From an archaeon (GTDB lineage: Archaea; B1Sed10-29; WALL01): a stretch of 5,329 bases of DNA. The stretch covers positions 1 through 5,329 of the forward strand of contig JAUVIW010000067.1 of assembly GCA_030592525.1 (NCBI GenBank), read 5' to 3'. A program made the position numbers and the translations under genes. The notes beneath the pieces were generated by a model, which did not search any database, was not told the origin of the DNA, and saw only the letters and a program-made list of their open reading frames with translations. Positions 1-4,586 of this stretch are shown here, in pieces (positions within the stretch are counted from its first letter, which is position 1; each line of letters starts with the position of its first letter).

Positions 1-31
1 CGTTAGTTGACACAATCAGGATTTAAAAGCG

Positions 32-832
32 TTACACTTTCAGGAAGACACGCACCGCATCGCGCGTTCCTGTGGCCAAACCGAGGGTTAGCACCACTAT
101 CTTCAGCAGCCACTCCCACCTGGGCTCGTTAGCCTGCTTCTGTATTACGTATACAGCCCCTAATGCCACTGCCATTTTCACGGGCACGAAGAAGAACGGT
201 GACCCCAAGCTCATTATGGCGCTGGAAACAACGTGCTGCTCAAAATAACCCAGGAAAGTGATTGCTATCGCGCTCGCGGATGCATCAAGCATCTGCCCAG
301 CACAAATTGCCGTGTTTTCGGGCGTCCTGATGCCCAATCTCCCCAAGGCCCACCACATGATCACTGACAAGGAAGCGGTCATCGCGACAATGGCCATGAA
401 GCTGGTGGCGTCGAACCCGCGCCACGCACAGAACAGCACGAGCACAGCGAGCAAGGAGACGTACCCCCAGCCAATCTCGCGCAAAGCTTTGGTGCGGTCC
501 TTCGCCATCCTTGCCGCGAGGAACGAGAGCACGAACACGCCGAACACCAGGAAGTAAATCCCTGGCGTGATGAACAGCCAGTGCTTCGGCAGCCCAACAG
601 CCGCCATGTAATCCGCGAGCGCCCTGACCAGCCCCCCAATCAGTATGTACGGGAACACGGCCCAGAAGAACTTCGCGTCAGGCTTGATATTGAATTTCTT
701 GAGGCCCCACTGCAGCGCATACAACGCAAGCAACAGGCCAACTGCGTAGACAATCGTGTTGATAACATTGTACCCTTCCCCGGTGTACACTGGGTTGATG
801 AAGTAATCAAGGATGAATTGGTCCCAAGCCAT
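32..832 (-). CDS. DUF63 family multi-pass membrane protein
   Basis: A 266-residue, very hydrophobic protein with about seven or eight likely transmembrane segments, roughly at residues 22-42, 54-72, 88-108, 120-138, 143-164, 176-196, 205-230 and 242-260. It matches the archaeal DUF63 family as I know it: a PYILIGGLVRALADY segment (61-75), ITPGIYF (88-94), GQMLDASAS (179-187), GYFEQHVV (195-202), FVPVKMAV (215-222) and LGLATGTRDAVR near the C-terminus (250-261). Conserved polar residues inside the membrane (R70, D74, D183, E198, H200, R257, D258) suggest a transport or enzymatic role, but no function is established for the family to my knowledge. The full length is typical. The ATG at 832 is chosen because a TATA-like box lies about 27 bp upstream, which implies a leaderless or nearly leaderless transcript. 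It is transcribed away from the trm5-like gene. Family assignment is firm; function is unknown. Confidence 0.9.
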   Translation of the reverse strand: MAWDQFILDYFINPVYTGEGYNVINTIVYAVGLLLALYALQWGLKKFNIKPDAKFFWAVFPYILIGGLVRALADYMAAVGLPKHWLFITPGIYFLVFGVFVLSFLAARMAKDRTKALREIGWGYVSLLAVLVLFCAWRGFDATSFMAIVAMTASLSVIMWWALGRLGIRTPENTAICAGQMLDASASAIAITFLGYFEQHVVSSAIMSLGSPFFFVPVKMAVALGAVYVIQKQANEPRWEWLLKIVVLTLGLATGTRDAVRVFLKV

Positions 833-836
833 GGCG

Positions 837-844
837 TTAAATAC
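837..844 (+). promoter_or_regulatory. TATA-like box for the trm5-like gene
   Basis: TTAAATAC is centred about 28 bp upstream of the ATG at 868, which fits an archaeal TATA box driving a leaderless mRNA. The box lies only five bases outside the start codon of the divergent DUF63 gene, so the two promoters interlock. No Shine-Dalgarno is visible before the ATG at 868, which supports leaderless initiation. Confidence 0.5.
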
Positions 845-854
845 CTCTTGCAGC

Positions 855-865
855 CTAAATAAAGA
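855..865 (-). promoter_or_regulatory. TATA-like box for the DUF63 gene
   Basis: Read on the minus strand the sequence is CTTTATTTAGG, with the TTTATTTA core at 863-856. Its centre is about 27 bp upstream of the DUF63 ATG at 832, the spacing expected when an archaeal transcript starts at or next to the start codon. A GAGGT stretch also sits about 8-12 bases before the ATG. It could act as a weak ribosome site if transcription starts slightly earlier. Inferred from position and sequence only. Confidence 0.5.
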
Positions 866-867
866 TT

Positions 868-1878
868 ATGGTCAAATACGCGCGCGTGCGCGCAAGGGAC
901 GCTGAGACAACCAAGCGCGAGCTCCAGGACATGGGTGCCCTTGACCACGGCTACGCTGTTCGAAAGGAAAAGGGCTATGTCTGGTTCCCCGTGAAAGAGG
1001 CTGTGTCCGGCTATGAGATCATAGAGCGCTCTGCGCGAAAGGTCCATGTGAAGCCACGCTCGCTGAAGGGCGCGCTGAAAGGCGTGCTCTCGCCAGATGA
1101 GTTCAGCCAATTGGTCACGAGCTTCGACATTTACGGCACTGTCGCAGTGATAGAGGTCCCGCACAACCTCGAGTACAAGGCCAAGGAAATCGGCGAAGCC
1201 ATTCTCGAGGTGCACAAGAACCTGCGCACTGTCTGCATGAAGGCGGGGCGCCATGACACTGAGTTTCGCGTCATGCCGGTCAAAGTCATCGCCGGCGAGA
1301 ACAACCTTGAGCCAGAGTACCTTGAGCACGGCATCAAAATCAAATTACACCTTGGCGAGGTCTATTTCTCCCAGCGCCTTGGGACTGAGCGCGGCCGCAT
1401 CGCTGACCTGGTCAAGGACGGCGAGACAATCGCCGGCTTCTTCGCCGGAGTGGGCCCTTTCCCGCTGGTCATCGCGAAAAAGCACAAGTGCACAATCTAC
1501 GCTGTTGAGCTCAACCCGCGTGCCGTGGAGCTCATGAAGGAGAACATAAAGCTCAACAAGCTCAAGGGCGAGGTCATCCCAATCCTCGGCGATGTCAACA
1601 AGGCGTACAAGGACCTGCCGAAGTGCGACCGCGTGCTCATGCCCGCCCCGAAGACTGGCGACTCTTTCCTCGAGCCATGCATCCTGACTGCGAAGCCGGG
1701 TGGCATCGTGCACTACTATGAGTTTGCCCCGTCCGGCGACCACTACACCGCGGCAGTGAAGAAAATCAGGGACGCGGCGAAGGCATTGGGCAAGAAGGTC
1801 CGCATACTAAACAAGAAGATGGTCCGCCAGCACGCCGTGCGCGTTGACCAGATAGCTATTGACTTCAAGGTGCTGTGA
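868..1878 (+). CDS. trm5: Trm5-family tRNA (guanine37-N1)-methyltransferase
   Basis: This is a 336-residue class I SAM-dependent methyltransferase of the Trm5 family. The family transfers a methyl group to N1 of G37, next to the anticodon, in tRNAs read with G at that position, protecting against frameshifting. The N-terminal D1-like domain is about residues 1-65, the D2 domain about 70-160 (SFDIYGTVAVIEVP at 85-98) and the Rossmann catalytic domain from about 165. Visible motifs are VYFSQRLGTERGR (165-177), the SAM-binding loop FAGVGPF (192-198), AVELNPRAVELM (212-223), GDVNKAY (241-247) and GGIVHYYEF (278-286). Length matches full archaeal enzymes that have a D1 domain. Three usually conserved spots differ: the acidic residue before FAGVGPF is G190, the MNLP motif reads MPAP (258-261), and the HRE motif reads YLEHG (151-155). 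A related clade such as a Trm5/Taw2-type enzyme of the wyosine pathway is possible, but FAGVGPF and LGTER favour Trm5. Confidence 0.85.
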   Translation: MVKYARVRARDAETTKRELQDMGALDHGYAVRKEKGYVWFPVKEAVSGYEIIERSARKVHVKPRSLKGALKGVLSPDEFSQLVTSFDIYGTVAVIEVPHNLEYKAKEIGEAILEVHKNLRTVCMKAGRHDTEFRVMPVKVIAGENNLEPEYLEHGIKIKLHLGEVYFSQRLGTERGRIADLVKDGETIAGFFAGVGPFPLVIAKKHKCTIYAVELNPRAVELMKENIKLNKLKGEVIPILGDVNKAYKDLPKCDRVLMPAPKTGDSFLEPCILTAKPGGIVHYYEFAPSGDHYTAAVKKIRDAAKALGKKVRILNKKMVRQHAVRVDQIAIDFKVL

Positions 1879-1882
1879 TAAA

Positions 1883-1891
1883 GTTTTAAAC
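1883..1891 (+). promoter_or_regulatory. TATA-like box for the arrestin-like gene
   Basis: GTTTTAAAC follows the trm5 stop codon by four bases and is centred about 38 bp before the ATG at 1925. Transcription starting 25-27 bp downstream would begin near 1912-1914. That would leave a leader of about a dozen bases, just enough to include the Shine-Dalgarno. A T-rich patch (1901-1909) could alternatively help end the trm5 transcript. Confidence 0.4.
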
Positions 1892-1910
1892 CTCTAGCCC
1901 TTTTGCTTTA

Positions 1911-1918
1911 GGGAGGTG
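1911..1918 (+). promoter_or_regulatory. Strong Shine-Dalgarno that fixes the start at 1925
   Basis: GGGAGGTG is a near-perfect complement to the 3' end of archaeal 16S rRNA and ends six bases before the ATG at 1925. It decides between that ATG and an in-frame GTG at 1916 that lies inside the Shine-Dalgarno itself. It is the strongest ribosome site in the window. Confidence 0.8.
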
Positions 1919-1924
1919 TTATTC

Positions 1925-2386
1925 ATGGGTCTTTTTGATGCTATTTTCTCTCCAGGGAAGATGGAAGTTATTCTCGAGAAGTACAACAACTCTCCTGGTG
2001 AGATGATTAAAGGAACAATAAAGTTTACTACGAAGAAGCCGGTGCATGCGAACGGCGTGTTTGTCAAGCTATACGGCATAGAGAATGTTAAGCAGCATGG
2101 CCACGGGAACACGAGTTCCCGGTCGAACTATGTGTTCAATTTTGAGCAGCCGCTTGACGGCGAGAAGGATTACACCGGCGGCGAGTATCCCTTCGAAATA
2201 AAGATTCCCGCGGACGTACAGCAGAAGGGCGCGGGGCTTCCCGAGGGTGTTGAGGCCGCTGCCAAGATTGCTGGTGCGCTCATGGGCCACTACTCCTCCA
2301 GGAAAATCGACTGGTACATCGATGCACGCCTCGACGTCCCTGGTGGCAGGGATATCTCTAAGAAGCTCAAAGTCAACATTGGCTGA
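1925..2386 (+). CDS. Spo0M/arrestin-like beta-sandwich protein
   Basis: A 153-residue, soluble, beta-rich protein that resembles archaeal Spo0M-like (SpoOM, arrestin N-terminal fold) proteins. The opening MGLFDAIFSPGKMEVILEK is typical, followed by a strand-turn pattern NSPGEMIKGTIKF (22-34), KPVHANGVFVKLYG (38-51), FEQPLDGEKDYTGGEYPFEIKIP (from 73 to 95, key residues E74, P76, G79, Y83, G86, F90, P95), LPEGVEAA (105-112) and WYIDARLDVPGG near the C-terminus (130-141). No signal peptide or membrane segment is seen. Bacterial Spo0M is a cytosolic protein tied to sporulation control; in archaea the role is unknown, probably protein binding rather than catalysis. The ATG at 1925 is chosen for its Shine-Dalgarno. 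The first codons (about 1925-2035) are noticeably more AT-rich than the rest. The gene stands alone on its strand and converges on the KaiC-like gene. Confidence 0.75.
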   Translation: MGLFDAIFSPGKMEVILEKYNNSPGEMIKGTIKFTTKKPVHANGVFVKLYGIENVKQHGHGNTSSRSNYVFNFEQPLDGEKDYTGGEYPFEIKIPADVQQKGAGLPEGVEAAAKIAGALMGHYSSRKIDWYIDARLDVPGGRDISKKLKVNIG

Positions 2387-2387
2387 A

Positions 2388-3098
2388 TCACTTGTTCAGG
2401 CTCTCCCACATGACTTGTTCCGTGGGGTTGATTTCTATCCCGTTCGGGCCTATCTCGAATGGGTGCACGCGCTTGTCGTGGTTGGTGCCGCGCATCTTCT
2501 TCACGAGCATGCTGCGCACGGGCGGGAAGAAGTAAAGCATGACAACGCCGTCGACAACGAACTCCTCAACACCGAAGCGCGAGTACTGGTCCCTGCCGCC
2601 AAGCGTCTCCGACAAGAGGAGCGTGGTGCAGTTCAGCTTCTTCATCTCGCTAATCAGCTTGTATAAATTGTAGCGGATGTCGGATTCCTTCTCCATGAAC
2701 ATCCCGAAGGCAGTGGTGGAGTCAATCACAAGGCGCTTCGCGCCCATCGTGGTCACCATGTCCTTGATTTTTTTGATTTCCTCGTCGAACTGCAAGGCGA
2801 ACTCCTTGGGGTTGAACATGCCAACCCTGTAAATCTTGATGAGGTTCTCCTGCTGCATCTTCGCGATGTTCCAGTGGAAGCTCTTCATGTTCCACCAGAT
2901 GTTCGTGGTCCCTTCCTCGAGTGTAATATAGATGCCGGGCTCCTGGAACTGTTGGGCTCCCTGGTAAACGAACTGGGTTGCAAAAATGGTTTTGCCGCAC
3001 CCTGCGCCCCCGGACACGAGAGTGCTCGAGCCCTCAAGAAACCCTCCTTGAATTAGCTCATCGAAACCAGGTATCCCCGTAGCAGTCCTTCCAGCCAT
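2388..3098 (-). CDS. KaiC-like (RecA-fold) single-domain ATPase
   Basis: A 236-residue protein with one KaiC/RadA-type RecA-fold ATPase domain. The start TATGIPGFDELIQGGF (5-20) is the classical KaiC lead-in. It is followed by Walker A SGGAGCGKT (29-37), the paired catalytic glutamates in ITLEEGTT (58-65; E61 and E62), Walker B RLVIDSTTAF (122-131; D126), SETLGG (163-168) and the KaiC-type closing strand KMRGTNHDKRVHPFEIGPNG (201-220). All ATP-binding and hydrolysis residues are present, so an active ATPase is expected. Circadian KaiC has two such domains; single-domain versions are common in archaea and are mostly uncharacterised, with proposed signalling or protein-remodelling roles. The ATG at 3098 is preferred over an in-frame GTG at 3143, because the conserved domain starts right after 3098 and the GTG would sit almost on the likely promoter. 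A partial Shine-Dalgarno (GGGTG) lies seven bases upstream. The gene diverges from scpA. Confidence 0.85.
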   Translation of the reverse strand: MAGRTATGIPGFDELIQGGFLEGSSTLVSGGAGCGKTIFATQFVYQGAQQFQEPGIYITLEEGTTNIWWNMKSFHWNIAKMQQENLIKIYRVGMFNPKEFALQFDEEIKKIKDMVTTMGAKRLVIDSTTAFGMFMEKESDIRYNLYKLISEMKKLNCTTLLLSETLGGRDQYSRFGVEEFVVDGVVMLYFFPPVRSMLVKKMRGTNHDKRVHPFEIGPNGIEINPTEQVMWESLNK

Positions 3099-3109
3099 AT
3101 TACCGCACC

Positions 3110-3119
3110 CTTTAAATTC
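3110..3119 (+). promoter_or_regulatory. TATA-like box for the scpA-scpB operon
   Basis: CTTTAAATTC is centred about 49 bp before the scpA ATG at 3164. Transcription would begin near 3140, leaving a leader of about 24 bases with no clear Shine-Dalgarno. A weaker alternative is TAACTAATAA at 3131-3140, about 28 bp before the ATG, which would make scpA leaderless. I cannot choose firmly between them. Confidence 0.35.
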
Positions 3120-3145
3120 TCTTCGAAGGATAACTAATAACACCG

Positions 3146-3156
3146 CCTATTTAAGG
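3146..3156 (-). promoter_or_regulatory. TATA-like box for the KaiC-like gene
   Basis: On the minus strand this reads CCTTAAATAGG. A start of transcription 25-27 bp downstream would fall near 3124-3127. This gives a leader of roughly 26-28 bases that carries GGGTG before the ATG at 3098. The box sits inside the leader of scpA on the other strand. Confidence 0.45.
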
Positions 3157-3163
3157 GTTACCT

Positions 3164-3520
3164 ATGGATTACACGCCTCTTCTCGACATGGTCGAGAAGC
3201 CAACATGGAAGACACTCCTCACGGAGATAGTCCAGAAAGAGAAGATGGACCCCTGGGACATAGATATAGCTGAGCTCACCCACGCGTATGTCCAGCGCAT
3301 CTCGGAAATGCGCAGGCCCGACTTCCGCGTGCCGGCCAACGCAGTGCTGGCCACTGCAATCCTTTTGCGGTTCAAGAGCGACAACTGGGAGCTCTACCCC
3401 CAGGAGCAGGTGGAAGAGGAGCTCGAGAACAACAGTGACTGGGAGTTCATTCTCGAGGGCAAGCGCGTTCCCGAGCTCAACCCCGCCCGCCGCATCACGC
3501 GCCGAGAAAAGGGTGCTTGA
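3164..3520 (+). CDS. scpA: ScpA kleisin, N-terminal part (frame-interrupted gene)
   Basis: This frame encodes 118 residues that match the N-terminal two-thirds of an archaeal ScpA, the kleisin subunit bridging the heads of the SMC dimer in the chromosome-organising condensin complex. Visible signatures are the helix around PLLDMV (5-10), EKMDPWDIDIAELTHAYVQRI (from 26 to 46; the DPWDIDI core is diagnostic) and FRVPANAVLATAILLRFKSD (54-73). An acidic linker (82-96) and a basic PARRITRREK patch (107-116) follow. In relatives the basic patch leads directly into the C-terminal helices, but here the frame ends at TGA 3518-3520. The C-terminal winged-helix half continues one frame over, so the gene needs a +1 shift or removal of one base. 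The N-terminal SMC-neck-binding helices are intact. The gene heads an operon with scpB and diverges from the KaiC-like ATPase. Confidence 0.85.
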   Translation: MDYTPLLDMVEKPTWKTLLTEIVQKEKMDPWDIDIAELTHAYVQRISEMRRPDFRVPANAVLATAILLRFKSDNWELYPQEQVEEELENNSDWEFILEGKRVPELNPARRITRREKGA

Positions 3521-3521
3521 C
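3507..3521 (+). other. Frame break in scpA (AAAAGGG run followed by GCT TGA C)
   Basis: The upstream frame reads GAA AAG GGT GCT TGA, while the conserved downstream frame reads AGG GTG CTT GAC. Deleting one G from the GGG run gives TRREKVLDHIVPEQL, which resembles the usual ScpA junction. One extra base in the AAAAGGG run therefore explains the break. Options are a sequence or assembly error, a true recent indel, a split gene, or programmed +1 shifting at GCT TGA C with AGGG upstream. The last loosely recalls bacterial prfB, but tRNA-Ala would pair badly after slipping to CTT. Confidence 0.8.
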
Positions 3522-3542
3522 CACATTGTGCCGGAGCAGCTC

Positions 3543-3791
3543 ATGGACCTCGCGTTCGAGAACGCCGAGGACTTCCAGGAGCTCATCGACTCCACGTACG
3601 CGCGCGTGATAGAGTCATTGGACTCGCAGAAGCTCGCCGTCTTTTCAGACATCGTGCGCGACAAGACAAGGCCGGAAGTCGTTTTCACACTCATCTCCCT
3701 GCTTCACCTGGCCACACAGCACAGGATACTCATGTGGCAGGATGAGGCGTTCAGGGAGATATTCATCTCATTGCCGGAAGGTGGTCAATAA
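3543..3791 (+). CDS. scpA: ScpA kleisin, C-terminal winged-helix part
   Basis: This frame carries the remaining ScpA sequence. Homology-like sequence is already readable from about 3513 (VLDHIVPEQLMDLAFENA). It ends in the C-terminal winged helix that binds the SMC head: RPEVVFTLISLLHLATQHRI, then MWQDEAFREIFISL. If the frame break is an error, this is simply the end of one scpA of about 208 residues, a normal archaeal length. If the gene is really split, the ATG at 3543 is the best start. GGAG at 3533-3536 lies six bases upstream, and the stop of the first part lies 22 bases upstream, suiting coupled reinitiation and giving an 82-residue product. GTG codons at 3513 and 3528 are in-frame alternatives. 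The stop overlaps the scpB start by one base. Confidence 0.75.
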   Translation: MDLAFENAEDFQELIDSTYARVIESLDSQKLAVFSDIVRDKTRPEVVFTLISLLHLATQHRILMWQDEAFREIFISLPEGGQ

Positions 3792-4441
3792 TGCCAATGG
3801 AACCTATTCTTGCTGAAGCAGCCCTGTTCATGTCGCCCGAGGCCGTGCCCTTGACGGCGCTGATGAAGGTCATGGGGACCGAGTCCCATGCCAAGGCACG
3901 CCGAGCCATGGATGAATTAGTGGCCAACTTCAACGAGCGCAACGGGTCCCTGGAAATCATCCTCACGCAGGACGACCGCTATCACATGCGCGTGCGCAAC
4001 AAGTACGCCGGCCGGGGGAAGCACTTCGCTGTCACCACTGACCTCTCAAGAGCAGTGCTCCGCACACTCGCAATCATCGCTTACAAGCAGCCCATTCGCC
4101 AGAGCATTGTCGTGAAGATGCGCGGCAACAAGGCTTATGACCACATCAAGCAGCTGGATGAGGAGGGGTTCATCCGCAGGGAAAAGGAGTCGAACACTTA
4201 CTCCGTTGAGACCACGAAGAAGTTCGAGGAGTACTTCGGCCCGCCGGTCAAGGACCTTGATCTCGCGCCATCAACCACACAGGAGATTCTGGAGCCCGAC
4301 GGCCAGACAACCCTGTCCGCCGCTGCGGAAGGCCTTGCCGAGGCAGCGAAGGAGGCGAGCGATGAGTTCCAGGAAGAGCTTGAGAAAGAGGCTGATGCCG
4401 CTGGCACCGCGGTGCAAGAACATTCAGTGGAAAACGCTTAA
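3791..4441 (+). CDS. scpB: ScpB, condensin winged-helix subunit
   Basis: A 216-residue ScpB, which dimerises and binds the central linker of ScpA in the SMC-ScpAB complex that compacts and separates chromosomes. Two tandem winged-helix domains are visible, about residues 4-75 and 80-150. The second has the family signature LRTLAIIAYKQPI (90-102), then VVKMRGNKAYDHIKQLDEEGFI (from 107 to 128) and TTKKFEEYFG (141-150). A tail of about 65 residues after residue 152 is rich in Ala and Glu and probably disordered. Such tails vary between species. The ATG at 3791 overlaps the scpA TAA as TAATG, and GGTGG lies about six bases upstream, indicating translational coupling. An ATG two codons later (3797) is an alternative. 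The pairing with scpA is the classical operon; smc is not in view. Confidence 0.93.
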   Translation: MPMEPILAEAALFMSPEAVPLTALMKVMGTESHAKARRAMDELVANFNERNGSLEIILTQDDRYHMRVRNKYAGRGKHFAVTTDLSRAVLRTLAIIAYKQPIRQSIVVKMRGNKAYDHIKQLDEEGFIRREKESNTYSVETTKKFEEYFGPPVKDLDLAPSTTQEILEPDGQTTLSAAAEGLAEAAKEASDEFQEELEKEADAAGTAVQEHSVENA

Positions 4442-4446
4442 ATAGG
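4436..4446 (+). promoter_or_regulatory. TATA-like box for tRNA-Ile
   Basis: GCTTAAATAGG contains TTAAATAG (4438-4445) and overlaps the scpB stop codon (TAA 4439-4441). Its centre is about 36 bp before the tRNA 5' end. A transcript starting about 26 bp downstream would have a leader of about ten bases, to be removed by RNase P. The tRNA can also be read through from the scp operon. Confidence 0.5.
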
Positions 4447-4477
4447 ATTTCATTTCAAACACTACCATTCATTCTGT

Positions 4478-4554
4478 GGGCGGGTAGCTTAGCCAGGTAG
4501 AGCGCTTGACTGATAATCAAGAGGCCGGGAGTTCGAATCTCCCCTCGCCCACCA
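4478..4554 (+). tRNA. tRNA-Ile (anticodon GAT), CCA encoded
   Basis: The full cloverleaf can be folded by eye. The acceptor stem is GGGCGGG with CTCGCCC (one G-T pair), the D stem GCTT with GAGC, and the anticodon stem CTTGA with TCAAG. The loop is CTGATAA with GAT at 4512-4514. The variable loop is AGGCC, and the T stem GGGAG with CTCCC encloses TTCGAAT. Discriminator A is at 4551 and CCA at 4552-4554 is encoded. It decodes ATC and ATT. A37 follows the anticodon, so this tRNA is a substrate for t6A formation, not for the m1G37 methyltransferase upstream. There is no intron. The gene lies 36 bp after scpB. Confidence 0.97.
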
Positions 4555-4555
4555 C

Positions 4556-4565
4556 TCTTTTATTC
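4556..4565 (+). promoter_or_regulatory. T-run after the tRNA, doubling as TATA-like box for the last gene
   Basis: TCTTTTATTC follows the tRNA CCA by one base. The four-T run could end tRNA transcription, as archaeal termination needs only a short T stretch. The same bases form a TTTTATTC box centred about 25-26 bp before the ATG at 4587, the spacing of a leaderless start. Both roles are inferred from position. Confidence 0.4.
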
Positions 4566-4586
4566 GGATTAGTGCTTAACATATGT

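Noticed and set aside
1..31. ATTTAAAA-like box at the left edge
   Set aside because: It could be a promoter on either strand or part of a terminator for the DUF63 gene, but too little sequence lies beyond it to decide.
640..1329. 229-codon minus-strand frame
   Set aside because: It is antisense to the trm5-like gene and crosses both promoters into the DUF63 gene. It shows no family resemblance, while the genes on either side are well supported.
2247..2666. 139-codon plus-strand frame across the convergent stops
   Set aside because: It overlaps the end of the arrestin-like gene in another frame and is antisense to the KaiC-like gene. It has no motif and no ribosome site.
3130..3141. Direct repeat ATAAC-TA-ATAAC in the KaiC/scpA spacer
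   Set aside because: Two five-base copies in an AT-rich promoter region are expected by chance and have no matching copy elsewhere in the window.
3099..3143. Longer start (GTG at 3143) for the KaiC-like ATPase
   Set aside because: It would add 15 residues without similarity to the family and would place the start codon only a few bases from the likely TATA box. ATG 3098 sits directly before the conserved domain.
3507..3513. AAAAGGG as a -1 programmed frameshift heptamer in scpA
   Set aside because: The downstream conserved frame is reached by +1 (or -2), not by -1, so a classical -1 slippery site cannot restore it.
3158..3694. 178-codon minus-strand frame opposite scpA
   Set aside because: It is rich in residues expected from antisense of GC-rich codons and lacks any motif. 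Its length comes from the codon bias of the sense gene. It does cross the scpA frame break without a stop, but that is not evidence of coding.
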